The notes: generated by a model from the sequence alone, not told the origin. A stretch of DNA of 64,000 nt from an uncultured Eubacteriales bacterium (GCA_949068525.1 CARTIQ010000002.1:178997-242996), one strand, 5' to 3'. Shown: positions 1 to 9,243, counted from the first letter of the stretch. Program-made: numbers and translations.

Positions 1-115
1 TTATCACGAGGAAAAGACCGAGCAAAAGGAACAATCGGAGGCTGCAGAGCCGCAAAAAGAGATTATGGAGAGCAAGGAAGATAATTCGAAAAAAGAAAAT
101 AGCGAGGAAGAATAG
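1..115 (+). CDS. atpB: C-terminal end of V-type ATP synthase subunit B (partial)
   Basis: An open frame (codons start at base 2) enters from the left edge and ends at TAG 113-115. Only 37 residues are visible, beginning YHEEKTEQKEQ, rich in Glu, Lys, Gln and Ser, with no fold visible. The call rests on context: the next gene, 43 bp on, is V-type ATPase subunit D, and in clostridial V-ATPase operons subunit B directly precedes D. The YH near the start could be the end of the B-subunit helical domain, leaving an unusual charged tail of about 35 residues. It could also be another protein; the missing upstream sequence would settle this. Confidence 0.5.
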   Translation, partial: YHEEKTEQKEQSEAAEPQKEIMESKEDNSKKENSEEE

Positions 116-158
116 CTAAATTTGGGCGTTTAACGTGACAAAACGGGGGTGAGTTCGA

Positions 159-770
159 GTGAACATGTCGGTGGTGCCGACAAAGGGCAACCTAATCGCG
201 ACGAAGAAGTCGTATGAGCTAGCAAAGGGTGGCTTTGAGCTGATGGACAAGAAGAGAAACATCCTGATCCGTGAAATGATGCTGCTTATCAAACATGCAT
301 CGAAGATTCAGAAGCGGATCGACACAACTTACGCAAAAGCGTACGCAGCGCTGCAGAAGGCCAATATTACGCTGGGAATGATTGAGGAGATCGCAGGCAC
401 GGTGCCGATTGATGATAGTCTTAAAGTTTCGTACCGGAGTGTCATGGGGGTCGAGATTCCTATCGTATCTTTTAGCGAGGACCAGAGCCGCAAGCTGCCT
501 TTTGGCCTTTACAATTCAAATTCTATGCTGGACGAAGCGTATCGGAGCTTCTTGAAAGTGAAAAAACTGAGCGCGGATTTATCCGAAATCGAAAATAGCG
601 TGTATCGGTTAGCTGACGCCATCGGCAAAACACAAAAAAGAGCAAATGCACTCAAAAATATAGTTATACCGCGGTTTGAGAGGTCTATCAAGTTCATAAC
701 AGACGCGCTGGAAGAGAAAGACCGTGAGGAGTTCTCGAGACTAAAAGTGATAAAAAAGAAAAAATCGTGA
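159..770 (+). CDS. atpD: V-type ATP synthase subunit D
   Basis: Central-stalk (rotor) subunit of the V/A-type ATPase, which couples ATP turnover in the A3B3 head to rotation of the membrane ring. The 203-residue product has the family N-terminus (VVPTKGNLIATKKSYELAKG), a long N-terminal helix, a central section at about residues 80-115 and a C-terminal helix, as expected for the two-helix coiled coil of subunit D. GTG 159 is chosen because GGGGGTGAG lies 5 bases upstream; ATG 165 is an alternative. It is the last gene of the operon and is followed by a hairpin. In anaerobic clostridia this enzyme may work as a Na+ or H+ pump; the ion cannot be told here. Confidence 0.93.
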   Translation: MNMSVVPTKGNLIATKKSYELAKGGFELMDKKRNILIREMMLLIKHASKIQKRIDTTYAKAYAALQKANITLGMIEEIAGTVPIDDSLKVSYRSVMGVEIPIVSFSEDQSRKLPFGLYNSNSMLDEAYRSFLKVKKLSADLSEIENSVYRLADAIGKTQKRANALKNIVIPRFERSIKFITDALEEKDREEFSRLKVIKKKKS

Positions 771-789
771 TTTTAGCGGCTTTAAAGTG

Positions 790-852
790 AAAAAACTTGC
801 GATGCACCTCAGTTTTAGCTAAACTTTGAGAGAGGAGTATGCAAGTTTTTTA
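790..852 (+). terminator. Terminator-like hairpin after the V-ATPase operon
   Basis: AAAAAACTTGC (790-800) and GCAAGTTTTTT (841-851) form a perfect 11-bp inverted repeat ending in a T-run. The 40-base loop can itself fold (CTCAGTTT against AAACTTTGAG). The large loop makes it less standard than the others here. Confidence 0.6.
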
Positions 853-872
853 GTATCGCGCGCGAAGGTGCC

Positions 873-901
873 TTTACGAGCGGCAATTAATGTATTATAA
901 T
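873..901 (+). promoter_or_regulatory. SigmaA-like promoter for the yczE-like/recD2/comFC operon
   Basis: TTTACG (873-878), a 17-base spacer and TATAAT (896-901). It lies 43 bases before the start chosen for the next gene. Confidence 0.7.
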
Positions 902-944
902 TAGTATTGATACGTTGATAAATAACCAAAATGGGGGCGCGAGC

Positions 945-1604
945 ATGACGTCGAAATTTGATTTTTCGGTATTTAGGCAACAGAAGCCAGTTTTTATAAA
1001 AAAAATGATTCTAGCTTTTTTGGGAGACATGCTAGTCGGCATGGGTATTGGGCTGAACTCTTGTGCCGGACTGGGTAATGACCCAATCTCAGTACTTTCG
1101 GACGGTCTGCATAAGTTCTTTAGTATCAGCATGGGTGTGGCGGTAAATGCTACGGCCTATACGCTGCTCGTTGTTGTCTTAATTTTTGGTAGGAAGTATA
1201 TAAACGTTGGCACGCTCATCAACGTGCTACCGCTAGGTTTTTTCGTTAATCTAGGAGTGGCCACATATTCTGCGCTAAATGTCGCCGCGGGTGGACTGCT
1301 CTTTAGAAGCATCGCGGTGCTGGCTGGGTGCGCATTTTTGTTTTTTGGAACAGCACTCTTCATCACAGTAGACATCGGACAGGACACATGGACGGGTTTT
1401 GCGATGTTGCTGCGGGACAGAACCGGCAAGGAGTATAGGTTCGTACGGGCGGCGTTGGACGTAGTTGCGCTGGTGATAGGCTTTTTGCTGGGAGGTACGG
1501 TTGGTGCAGCGACAATATTCTCCGCACTATTGGGCGGTCCGACCATCCAGATGTTTTGCGAATTTATAAATAAGTTCGTAAAGTTTGATAACAGCGCGGT
1601 GTGA
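945..1604 (+). CDS. YczE/YitT-like integral membrane protein
   Basis: 219-residue membrane protein of unknown function, with five or more hydrophobic helices over its whole length. The N-terminal part has the pattern typical of the YczE-like group: a first helix with GMGIGLN, then GLGNDPISVLSDGL, a loop between helices 1 and 2. A late TVDIGQDTWTGF repeats that pattern, suggesting an internal duplication. ATG 945 is preferred over TTG 915 because GGGGG at 932-936 sits a suitable distance upstream. First gene of an operon with recD2 and comFC; this neighbourhood gives no clear clue to its substrate. Confidence 0.75.
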   Translation: MTSKFDFSVFRQQKPVFIKKMILAFLGDMLVGMGIGLNSCAGLGNDPISVLSDGLHKFFSISMGVAVNATAYTLLVVVLIFGRKYINVGTLINVLPLGFFVNLGVATYSALNVAAGGLLFRSIAVLAGCAFLFFGTALFITVDIGQDTWTGFAMLLRDRTGKEYRFVRAALDVVALVIGFLLGGTVGAATIFSALLGGPTIQMFCEFINKFVKFDNSAV

Positions 1605-1635
1605 AGCCGATTGTAAGGTAAAAGAGGAGTTAAAA

Positions 1636-3870
1636 ATGCGGCAGGGCAAGACAAAAACATTGTACGAAGTAAGGGGTGCTGTGGAGCGGCTCGTTTTCCG
1701 AAATGAGCAAAACGGCTATAGCGTGGTAGAACTGAGCGTGAAGGGCGAGCAGTTAACTGCTGTGGGAACGTTGCCGTATGTTGGGGTTGGAGAAAATGTG
1801 AGACTGTTGGGCAATTTCAAGAGCCATCCCACTTTTGGAGAAGAGTTTGTGGTAGAATTATGCGAACGCTCGATGCCAACCACAACTGCAGCAATCTTGA
1901 AGTACCTGTCATCTGGCGCAATAAAAGGCGTAGGCCCAGGAACCGCAAGTAAATTGGTAGAAAAGTTTGGCGAAAAAACGCTGGAAGTAATCGAAAAAAC
2001 GCCGCAAGAACTAACCAAAATACGTGGAATCACGCAGGAGAAGGCACAAAAAATCTCGGACGAATTCAACAAGCTATTCTGCGTAAGAGAACTGATGATA
2101 TACCTCGGTAAGTACGGCATAACGCCGGAGGAGGCCATAAAAATATACAAGCAGTACGGCCAGGAGGCCACCGAGCGCATCAACGAGAACCCGTACCTGC
2201 TGTGCGAGGAGCCTCTGGGGATAAGCTTTGAAAGGGCCGACAAATTGGCATACGCGCTGCAATTACCACAGGAGGATGACTGCCGAATCCGCGCAGGGAC
2301 GGTTTACATCCTGCAGCATAATATGAATAACGGACACACATGCCTGCCAAAGGACAAACTGCTCGAAGCGGCGGCAAATTTTTTGAATATAGAGCCAGAA
2401 AAGGCCTGCAAAGTGCTGGAGGATCTTGTACAAGATGGCACATTACAGAGAGAATTTGTGGATGGAAGAGAATTCGTTTTTACGAGTAAAATGCACCAAA
2501 TCGAGGTGTACTCGGCGGGGCGTTTGCTGATGATGCTAAAATTTCCGCCAAAGAAAATCGCGGGAGCGGATGAATTCATAGAAACCATCGAACGGGAGCA
2601 CAAAATAAGTTACGCAAAGCTCCAAAAAAAGGCAATAAAGCAAGCGCTAGAAGAGGGACTCCTGATTTTGACGGGCGGCCCTGGCACGGGCAAAACCACG
2701 ACTCTTAATGCGATTATAAATATCCTTGAAAAGAACGGGGAAAAGGTTAGCTTGGCGGCGCCGACCGGCAGAGCAGCGCAGAGGATGTCAGCGTTGACAG
2801 GCAAAGAAGCTAAGACTATCCACAGGCTGCTAGAGGTGCAGTGGGATGCAGACGATAAACAAGTGTTCAAGCGAAATGAGAAGAACCTGCTTGATTGCGA
2901 TGCACTGATTTTAGATGAGCTGTCGATGGTGGATGCCGCGTTATTTGAAGGCGTACTGAGGGCGTTGCCATTGGGGTGCCGGCTTATCATGGTTGGAGAT
3001 TGCGACCAGTTGCCTTCGGTTGGAGCTGGAAACGTGCTCTCGGACCTGATAAAATCTGGAGTGATCGCTACTGTAGAATTAAAGGAAATTTTTAGGCAAT
3101 CGCAGAAAAGCTTGATTGTAACGAATGCCCACAGAATTGTAAACGGAGAAATGCCCGAACTGTCAGTAAGAGATAACGATTTCTTCTTCATGAGAGTGAA
3201 TGATCAGCAGGCAATCAGCGACACAATTAGGGATTTGTGCACCAGACGGCTGCCGGATACATACGGATATTCCTCCCTGTTTGATATACAGGTAATTGCG
3301 CCGGGCAAAAAGGGCCCGCTTGGCACTGTGCAGATAAACAAGGTCATGCAGGAGGCGCTAAATGGCGCTATTACGGCGAAGAAAGAGATCAACATAAACG
3401 GTACGGTCTTTCGCGAGGGCGACAAGGTGATGCAGATAAAAAATAATTACGATATAATGTTTGCGCGCGAGGATGGTACCGGCGGCGAAGGCGTATTTAA
3501 CGGGGATATCGGGATTCTTTTGGATATAGACAAAGCAGAAGGTACGCTGATAGTACAGTTTGACGATAAGTATGCGAAATATGACCAAGAGAGCGCAAGG
3601 GATTTGGATTTAGCCTATGCCATAACTGTACACAAGAGCCAGGGAAGCGAATTTGAGGCGGTTGTGATGCCGATATACTTTGGCGCGCCGCAGTTGTACT
3701 ACAGAAATTTGCTGTATACGGCGGTAACGCGGGCAAAATCGATGATTGTCCTGGTGGGGAATGACTGGACAGTAAGGAAGATGGTCGAGAATAACAAAAA
3801 AACCAGGCGATTTTCAGGGTTAAAGAGTTTTCTAATAAAGGGAAGTGAAGGGGGACATGATGAGCTTTAG
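1636..3870 (+). CDS. recD2: RecD2-type ATP-dependent DNA helicase
   Basis: 744-residue SF1B 5'-3' DNA helicase acting in DNA repair and replication-fork processing without RecB or RecC. Visible parts: an N-terminal OB-like region; helix-hairpin-helix segments near residues 95-140 (GAIKGVGPGTASKLVEKFG, TKIRGITQEKAQKI); Walker A GGPGTGKTTT near residue 347; motif Ia APTGRAAQRM; Walker B ILDELSMVD; GDCDQLPSVGAGNVL; and C-terminal motifs V/VI (AITVHKSQGSEF, YTAVTRAKS). ATG 1636 has GAGGAG 6 bases upstream; the frame is open further upstream into the preceding gene but without a better site. The 3' end overlaps comFC, suggesting translational coupling. Confidence 0.95.
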   Translation: MRQGKTKTLYEVRGAVERLVFRNEQNGYSVVELSVKGEQLTAVGTLPYVGVGENVRLLGNFKSHPTFGEEFVVELCERSMPTTTAAILKYLSSGAIKGVGPGTASKLVEKFGEKTLEVIEKTPQELTKIRGITQEKAQKISDEFNKLFCVRELMIYLGKYGITPEEAIKIYKQYGQEATERINENPYLLCEEPLGISFERADKLAYALQLPQEDDCRIRAGTVYILQHNMNNGHTCLPKDKLLEAAANFLNIEPEKACKVLEDLVQDGTLQREFVDGREFVFTSKMHQIEVYSAGRLLMMLKFPPKKIAGADEFIETIEREHKISYAKLQKKAIKQALEEGLLILTGGPGTGKTTTLNAIINILEKNGEKVSLAAPTGRAAQRMSALTGKEAKTIHRLLEVQWDADDKQVFKRNEKNLLDCDALILDELSMVDAALFEGVLRALPLGCRLIMVGDCDQLPSVGAGNVLSDLIKSGVIATVELKEIFRQSQKSLIVTNAHRIVNGEMPELSVRDNDFFFMRVNDQQAISDTIRDLCTRRLPDTYGYSSLFDIQVIAPGKKGPLGTVQINKVMQEALNGAITAKKEININGTVFREGDKVMQIKNNYDIMFAREDGTGGEGVFNGDIGILLDIDKAEGTLIVQFDDKYAKYDQESARDLDLAYAITVHKSQGSEFEAVVMPIYFGAPQLYYRNLLYTAVTRAKSMIVLVGNDWTVRKMVENNKKTRRFSGLKSFLIKGSEGGHDEL

Positions 3871-4537
3871 AAAAATTTTGTCCATATTTTTCCCGGCACA
3901 GTGCCCGTTTTGCAAAGACATAATCTCTGGAGACGAGGTTGTATGCCAAAGTTGTGAGAAAAAGATAAACCGAAAGTTGATAAAAACCACATTAACAACG
4001 CGAGAAGGGCAAAAATTCGAATGTGTAGCGCCGTTTGCCTATGTAGAACCGATCCGCGGAGCCATACATGACTATAAGTTCAAGGGCGCCAAGAATTTTG
4101 CGGTTCCGTTTGGCAAGTACGTGGTCGACGTTTTGGCAGAAAGCCTTGATATAACGAAAGTAGATCTGATAACGAGTGTTCCGCTGCACAGGGCAAGAAA
4201 ACGGGAGCGCGGGTTTAATCAGGCAGAGATTTTTGCCAAGGAGGTAAGCCGGTTAACGAGCATCCGTTACGCAGAGACACTGAAAAAAGTCAAACGGAAT
4301 AAAACTCAGCACGAACTAAGCCAGCAGGAGCGGGTGGAGAACGTGAAGGACGTATACGCGATCATAGATAGCGAGGCGGTAAAGGGGAAAACCATCGTGA
4401 TCTGCGATGACATCTTGACAACGGGCAATACAATGGCAGAGTGCGCGAATGTGATCTTGAAATCCGGTGCCAGAACGGTAATAGGAGCAACAATTGCAAA
4501 CGTAGAGAATAGGCCCAAAACAATCGACAAAAAATAG
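3860..4537 (+). CDS. comFC: ComF family phosphoribosyltransferase-like protein
   Basis: 225-residue ComFC/GntX-type protein, needed for DNA uptake in competent Bacillus; outside competence its role is unclear. An N-terminal zinc-finger pair (CPFC...CQSC, about residues 13-32) is followed by a type I phosphoribosyltransferase domain with the PRPP loop VICDDILTTGNTM near residue 180. The start is ATG 3860 (MSFRK), with GAAGGGGG 5 bases upstream; ATG 3857 or GTG 3845 are possible. It overlaps the recD2 stop by 11 bases. No obvious hairpin follows; an AT-rich region with a strong promoter comes next. Confidence 0.88.
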   Translation: MSFRKILSIFFPAQCPFCKDIISGDEVVCQSCEKKINRKLIKTTLTTREGQKFECVAPFAYVEPIRGAIHDYKFKGAKNFAVPFGKYVVDVLAESLDITKVDLITSVPLHRARKRERGFNQAEIFAKEVSRLTSIRYAETLKKVKRNKTQHELSQQERVENVKDVYAIIDSEAVKGKTIVICDDILTTGNTMAECANVILKSGARTVIGATIANVENRPKTIDKK

Positions 4538-4595
4538 AAGAACAAACTATAATAGTGTGAAAATGCACAAAGTTTGACAGATTAATTTTAACCTA

Positions 4596-4624
4596 TTTAC
4601 AAAATATTTTTGATGTGGTATAAT
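4596..4624 (+). promoter_or_regulatory. Near-consensus promoter before the secreted-protein gene
   Basis: TTTACA (4596-4601), 17 bases, TATAAT (4619-4624) with a TG one base upstream (extended -10). It would give a leader of about 113 nt that includes a second strong Shine-Dalgarno-like AAAGGAG at 4644-4650, which is not well placed for any start. Confidence 0.85.
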
Positions 4625-4743
4625 ATCTGATGTAATTGTAAAGAAAGGAGATATCCACTTAAAAAGGTATGGTTTTAGTGCGTAAATACGTATTAAAAGT
4701 AATTGTAGACAGCCCAAAATTTATTAAAAGGAGTTTTTATTTT

Positions 4744-5268
4744 ATGAAAAAATTTTTATCTATGGCACTCGCCACAATAATGGCGCTTAATGTTAATGTT
4801 TTAAGCAGCAAAAACATTGCAGCTGCTAGTTTTTGGGAAAGTTACTATGTTGAAGAAGGGGACTATGAATCCGATAACCTTAAATTTGACTTTCCAAAAG
4901 ATGGCTTGAATGGAAACAAAATTAAGATAACTGTTGAAAAAGAAGAAGAGTCTTCAGAACTAAAAATTTTCTTAAAGTTTATCTCTTGGGCAGCATATAG
5001 TGCACTTCTAGCTTATGTTGGTTTTACAGTTGCTACTTTTTCAGGATTAAACGAAGAAACCAAAAACAAGCTAAGAGAGTTCGCCAAAGCTAACAACAAG
5101 TTTTTAGGCTATACCCAAAATAAAATGACCAGTTATTATAATGCTGCAAGCACAAAGTTAAATGAGACTTATAATAATTTTTGCCCTACAAATACTACGA
5201 ATGGCGTTTACGACTGCTTGTTTAAAAAATTAGGTATTAGGTCAGTGAACAAAGCTGACGAAGCCTAA
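4744..5268 (+). CDS. Small secreted/membrane protein of unknown family
   Basis: 174 residues, not recognised. It has a signal peptide (MKKFLSMALATIMALNVNVL, Ala-rich cleavage region near 26-29), an acidic stretch (residues 31-75), a second hydrophobic segment (76-100), then a polar helical tail with two Cys (147, 158). ATG 4744 is chosen because a signal peptide starts there and GGAG 4730-4733 lies 10 bases upstream. An in-frame ATG at 4669 would add 25 residues ahead of the signal peptide. AT-rich, unlike comFC. It shares architecture with 9244-9684, 47629-48086, 50864-51901 and 52086-52529, and its first 17 bases are identical to those of 50864. Confidence 0.8.
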   Translation: MKKFLSMALATIMALNVNVLSSKNIAAASFWESYYVEEGDYESDNLKFDFPKDGLNGNKIKITVEKEEESSELKIFLKFISWAAYSALLAYVGFTVATFSGLNEETKNKLREFAKANNKFLGYTQNKMTSYYNAASTKLNETYNNFCPTNTTNGVYDCLFKKLGIRSVNKADEA

Positions 5269-5312
5269 TAAAGTAAAAAAGCTAATTTAAATTTAATCAG
5301 AAATAACAAAAA

Positions 5313-5348
5313 CCGGTACCCAAACTTAAGGAGGATACCGGCTATTTT
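5313..5348. terminator. Bidirectional terminator
   Basis: CCGGTACC (5313-5320) pairs with GGATACCGG (5333-5341); T-runs follow on both strands. It separates the convergent secreted-protein gene and rny. Confidence 0.75.
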
Positions 5349-5358
5349 TTTATCTTAT

Positions 5359-6894
5359 TTATCTTGCGTACTCAACAACGCGGCTTTCACGGATTATATT
5401 AACCTTAACTTGACCGGGGTAATCGAGCTCATTTTCAATTTTCTTACAAACCTCTCGGGCCAAAATAGCAGCTTGATCATCATTAATGACATCGGGCTTA
5501 ACCATTATACGAATCTCTCTGCCAGCCTGAATAGCAAAGCATCGTTCAACACCTTTAAAGGACGAAGCAATTTCCTCCAGCTTTTCAAGACGTTTAATGT
5601 AATTCTCTAGATTTTCACGCCGAGCGCCGGGTCGAGCAGCAGAAATAGCATCCGCAGCCTGAACAAGACAAGCAATAACAGTCTTGGCTTCAACGTCGCC
5701 ATGATGGGCTTGAATCGCATGAACAACAGCATCGTTTTCGTGGTACTTTTTAGCAAGATCGACGCCGATTTCAATGTGAGAACCCTCCACCTGATGGTCA
5801 AGAGCCTTACCGATGTCGTGCAAAAGACCAGCACGACGGGCAATAGTAGGGTCAAGCCCGAGCTCAGAAGCTATAGATCCGGCTAAGTGAGCAACTTCTA
5901 AAGAATGCTGTAGAACATTTTGACCATAACTAGTGCGATACCGAAGGCGACCAAGCAACTTAATAAGCTCGGGATGAATAGAATTGACGCCAGCCTCAAT
6001 TATCGCGCGCTCACCTTCAGCTTTAATGCTTCGATCGACTTCTTTTTTAGCGCGGTCGATGGTTTCTTCGATTCTAGCAGGATGGATTCGGCCGTCAGTA
6101 ATAAGGTTTTCAAGCGCAACCCGTGCAATCTCGCGGCGGATCGGGTCAAAGCTAGAAATGGTAATAGCCTCGGGCGTGTCATCAATAATTAAATCGACTC
6201 CAGTCAAAGTCTCGATAGCACGGATGTTTCGGCCCTCTCTACCAATAATGCGTCCCTTCATTTCGTCGTTCGGCAAAGGCACAACGCTAACAGTGGCCTC
6301 TGCAACGTGGTCAGATGCGCATCTCTGAATCGCAAGTGAGATAATTTCTCTTGCCTTTTTCTCAGATTCATCTTTGGCCTTCTGCTCGAATTCCAAGATT
6401 TTAATAGCCTTTTCGTGAGTCAGCTCTTCGTCCAAACTTTTGAGCAAATATTCCTTAGCCTGCTGCAAAGTAAACCCCGAGATCTTTTCTAAAGCCTCGA
6501 ACTGCTGCTGTTTGAGTCCCTCAACCAACTTGGACTGCTTGCTCAACTCCTCACTTTTCGCCTCCAAATTGTCCATCTTCTTATCCAAAGATTCTTCGCG
6601 CTGTAAGACCCGACGTTCTTGCCTCTGAATATCCTTACGTTTCTCGGCGATTTCCTTCTCGGCATCGGTGCGCAGTTTATGTACCTCGTCCTTGCCCTCA
6701 ATAATAATCGCGTTTTTCTGGACCTGAGCCTCACTAATAGCCTCACTCAAAATTTTCTTAGCCTCGAGTTCGGCCGAACTAATGGTAGATTCAGCGACTT
6801 TCTTTCGATGCGAAATTCCGAGCTTAAAAGCGACAAAAGCGGCAATAAAAGCAACAATTATAACAGAAAGCATAATTAATCCAAAATTTAACAA
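5359..6894 (-). CDS. rny: Ribonuclease Y
   Basis: Membrane-anchored endoribonuclease that starts decay of many mRNAs in Firmicutes. The 511 residues show the family order: one N-terminal transmembrane helix (IMLSVIIVAFIAAFVAF), a long charged coiled coil to about residue 200, a KH domain (GRIIGREGRNIRAIE, near 213-227) and an HD domain with the metal motif LLHDIGKALDH (near 355). Length is normal for the family. Translation probably starts at TTG 6892-6894, with GGAGGCG 7 bases upstream. It is monocistronic and divergent from thrS. Confidence 0.97.
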   Translation of the reverse strand: MLNFGLIMLSVIIVAFIAAFVAFKLGISHRKKVAESTISSAELEAKKILSEAISEAQVQKNAIIIEGKDEVHKLRTDAEKEIAEKRKDIQRQERRVLQREESLDKKMDNLEAKSEELSKQSKLVEGLKQQQFEALEKISGFTLQQAKEYLLKSLDEELTHEKAIKILEFEQKAKDESEKKAREIISLAIQRCASDHVAEATVSVVPLPNDEMKGRIIGREGRNIRAIETLTGVDLIIDDTPEAITISSFDPIRREIARVALENLITDGRIHPARIEETIDRAKKEVDRSIKAEGERAIIEAGVNSIHPELIKLLGRLRYRTSYGQNVLQHSLEVAHLAGSIASELGLDPTIARRAGLLHDIGKALDHQVEGSHIEIGVDLAKKYHENDAVVHAIQAHHGDVEAKTVIACLVQAADAISAARPGARRENLENYIKRLEKLEEIASSFKGVERCFAIQAGREIRIMVKPDVINDDQAAILAREVCKKIENELDYPGQVKVNIIRESRVVEYAR

Positions 6895-7276
6895 ATAGGG
6901 CGCCTCCTTAACAATTTTAAAAATAATTAGAATCGATTTATTTTAGGGTTATAGGATAAATTCAGATTTAAAGCTGTTTGTTTATATTTTTAAATTTCCA
7001 AAACACAAAAATAACTTTAAAAGGTAAAAACTTTAAAGTTTAAATCAAGACAAAAAATATATAAAAGCGATAAAAAATCGAAAATATACCTATAATTTTG
7101 AGAATTATAAAGATCTACTGATAAATTCTCACCTAATATTGTAGTACTTAAAAGAGGGCGCTGTCAAGCAATTTATAATCTGTTGAAATCACGGACAAAT
7201 CGTGGTATCATAAAAAAAGAAAAGCTTAAAATGAGAGCTGAGCAAATTTCATTAAAAGAAAAAAGGTGTGAGTTTT
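6895..7276. other. AT-rich divergent intergenic region rny/thrS
   Basis: Holds the rny ribosome-binding site at the left, the thrS promoter at 7183-7211 and otherwise AT-rich sequence with short repeats of AACTTTAAA. I see no T-box: no conserved T-box sequence and no antiterminator hairpin. No gene was recognised. Confidence 0.6.
7183..7211 (+). promoter_or_regulatory. Promoter of thrS
   Basis: TTGAAA (7183-7188), 17-base spacer, TATCAT (7206-7211). The spacer contains the small palindrome CACG...CGTG, a possible operator; this is inference only. Confidence 0.65.
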
Positions 7277-9190
7277 ATGATAAACATCAAACTAAAAGAT
7301 GGTGCAGTAAAGCAATACGAGGAGAATACAACCCCAGCTCAAGTTGCGAAATCGCTTGGCGCCGGGATTTATAAAGCGGCGTGTGCTGCAAGGCTGAACG
7401 GTGAGCTTGTGGATTTGCGGACACCGATAAAAGAGGATTCTATATTAGAAATTTTGCGGTTCGAGGACGATGCGTTCTGTAAGAAAGTCTATTGGCATAC
7501 GTCAGCGCACGTGTTGGCACAGGCAGTGCTGCGGCTCTTTCCGGAGGCAAAGCTAGCTATTGGTCCGGCAATTGAAAACGGGTTTTACTACGACTTTGAT
7601 TTGCCAAGAACGCTCAACCTACAGGACTTAGAGCAGATCGAGACGGAGATGAAAAAGATCATAAAGGAAGACCTGACGGTAGAGCGCTTCGAGTTGCCGC
7701 AAGATGAAGCCATTGAGCTGATGAAAAACAAAGACCAAAAATACAAACTAGAGTTAATTGAGGAGCACGCCGGGAAGGGCGAGAATTTGGTGTTTCGCAA
7801 ACAGGGAGACTTCACGGACCTGTGTGCAGGACCGCATTTAATCTCAACCGGGCAGCTGAAAGCGATAAAACTGCTAAGTTGTGCGGGCGCGTATTGGCGC
7901 GGAGATGCAAAAGGCCCGATGCTGCAGCGAGTTTATGGGATATCGTTCCCAAAGACGGCAGATCTAGAAGCTTATTTGACAAAAATGGAAGAAGCAAAAA
8001 AGCGCGACCACAGAAAACTCGGCAAAGATCTAGAACTCTTCGACCTGTTTGAGGAAGGGCCGGGATTCCCGTTTTTCTTTCCAAATGGTATGCGGCTTCG
8101 GAACGCGCTACTAGATTTTTGGCACGAGGAGCACGACAAAGCCGGCTACGTTGAGATAAAAACGCCGATAATGCTGAACAAAGAGCTGTGGCTGCGGTCG
8201 GGGCACTGGGAGCACTACAAAAGCAACATGTATACGACGGTCATCGACGAGCAGGAGTTCGCCATCAAGCCGATGAATTGTCCCGGCGGAATGCTAGTGT
8301 ACAAAAGCAGACCACATTCATACCGCGACCTGCCCATGCGAGTAGCGGAGCTAGGCCTAGTGCATCGGCATGAACTTTCGGGTGCACTACACGGCTTAAT
8401 GAGGGTCCGCTGCTTTACGCAAGACGACGCGCATATTTTCATGACGCCGGACCAAATCGAGCCCGAAATAGTGGGCGTAATACGGTTAATCGACAAATTT
8501 TATTCGACATTCGGGTTTAAGTACCATATAGAGCTGTCTACGCGGCCTGAGGATTCGCTAGGCACGGACGAGCAGTGGGAGAAGGCAACCGAGGGCTTAA
8601 AAAATGCGCTCGATAGCATCGGCAAAAAATATAAGATAAACGAGGGAGACGGGGCATTCTATGGGCCCAAAATCGATTTTCATCTGGAGGATTGTTTGGG
8701 CAGAACGTGGCAGTGCGGCACAATCCAGCTAGACTTCCAAATGCCAGAGAGGTTTGATCTAACTTATGTAGGCGAAGATGGTGAAAAACACCGACCCGTC
8801 ATGATACATAGAGTAATCTTGGGTAGCATAGAGCGCTTTATAGGTATTTTGACAGAGCACTTCGCAGGAGCATTCCCATTGTGGATGGCACCAGAGCAAG
8901 TTAGAATTTTACCGTTAAGCGAGAGATTCCACAAAGAAGTGCTGGAGATTGAAGATCAGCTGAGACAGCGAAAAATCAAGGTAACGACGGATACAAAAAG
9001 CGAAAAAGTGGGGTACAAAATAAGAGAAGCGCAACTGAAAAAGATTCCGTACATGCTGGTGGTGGGAGATAAAGAAGTAGCAACAAACACAGTCTCAGTA
9101 CGGTCAAGAAGCACAGGAGACCTTGGCGCAATGCAGTTGACTGAACTTATAAAAATGATAGAAAAAGAAATCGAAGAGAAAAAAATATAA
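7277..9190 (+). CDS. thrS: Threonyl-tRNA synthetase
   Basis: Class II aminoacyl-tRNA synthetase charging tRNA-Thr in the cytoplasm. The 637 residues show an N-terminal TGS domain (INIKLKDGAVKQYEENTTP), the editing (SAD) domain with HTSAHVLAQAV near residue 75 and a later CAGPH, the catalytic core (KPMNCPGGM near 331 with its zinc-binding Cys), motif 3 and a C-terminal anticodon-binding domain. ATG 7277 is chosen: AAAGG lies 10 bases upstream and the TGS domain begins there. It is a single gene with its own promoter and terminator. The usual T-box leader of clostridial thrS genes is not visible. Confidence 0.97.
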   Translation: MINIKLKDGAVKQYEENTTPAQVAKSLGAGIYKAACAARLNGELVDLRTPIKEDSILEILRFEDDAFCKKVYWHTSAHVLAQAVLRLFPEAKLAIGPAIENGFYYDFDLPRTLNLQDLEQIETEMKKIIKEDLTVERFELPQDEAIELMKNKDQKYKLELIEEHAGKGENLVFRKQGDFTDLCAGPHLISTGQLKAIKLLSCAGAYWRGDAKGPMLQRVYGISFPKTADLEAYLTKMEEAKKRDHRKLGKDLELFDLFEEGPGFPFFFPNGMRLRNALLDFWHEEHDKAGYVEIKTPIMLNKELWLRSGHWEHYKSNMYTTVIDEQEFAIKPMNCPGGMLVYKSRPHSYRDLPMRVAELGLVHRHELSGALHGLMRVRCFTQDDAHIFMTPDQIEPEIVGVIRLIDKFYSTFGFKYHIELSTRPEDSLGTDEQWEKATEGLKNALDSIGKKYKINEGDGAFYGPKIDFHLEDCLGRTWQCGTIQLDFQMPERFDLTYVGEDGEKHRPVMIHRVILGSIERFIGILTEHFAGAFPLWMAPEQVRILPLSERFHKEVLEIEDQLRQRKIKVTTDTKSEKVGYKIREAQLKKIPYMLVVGDKEVATNTVSVRSRSTGDLGAMQLTELIKMIEKEIEEKKI

Positions 9191-9194
9191 AAAG

Positions 9195-9231
9195 AAAAAG
9201 CCCGTAACATTATTGTTGCAGGCTTTTATTT
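9195..9231. terminator. Terminator after thrS
   Basis: AAAAGCCCGTAACA and TGTTGCAGGCTTTT form a 14-bp stem with two mismatches and a short loop, then a T-rich tail. It may act for both converging genes. Confidence 0.8.
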
Positions 9232-9243
9232 AATTAAGTATTA

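Noticed and set aside
4669..4743. In-frame ATG 25 codons upstream of the secreted protein
   Set aside because: It would bury the signal peptide, and the SD is 18 bases away; ATG 4744 fits the other family members.
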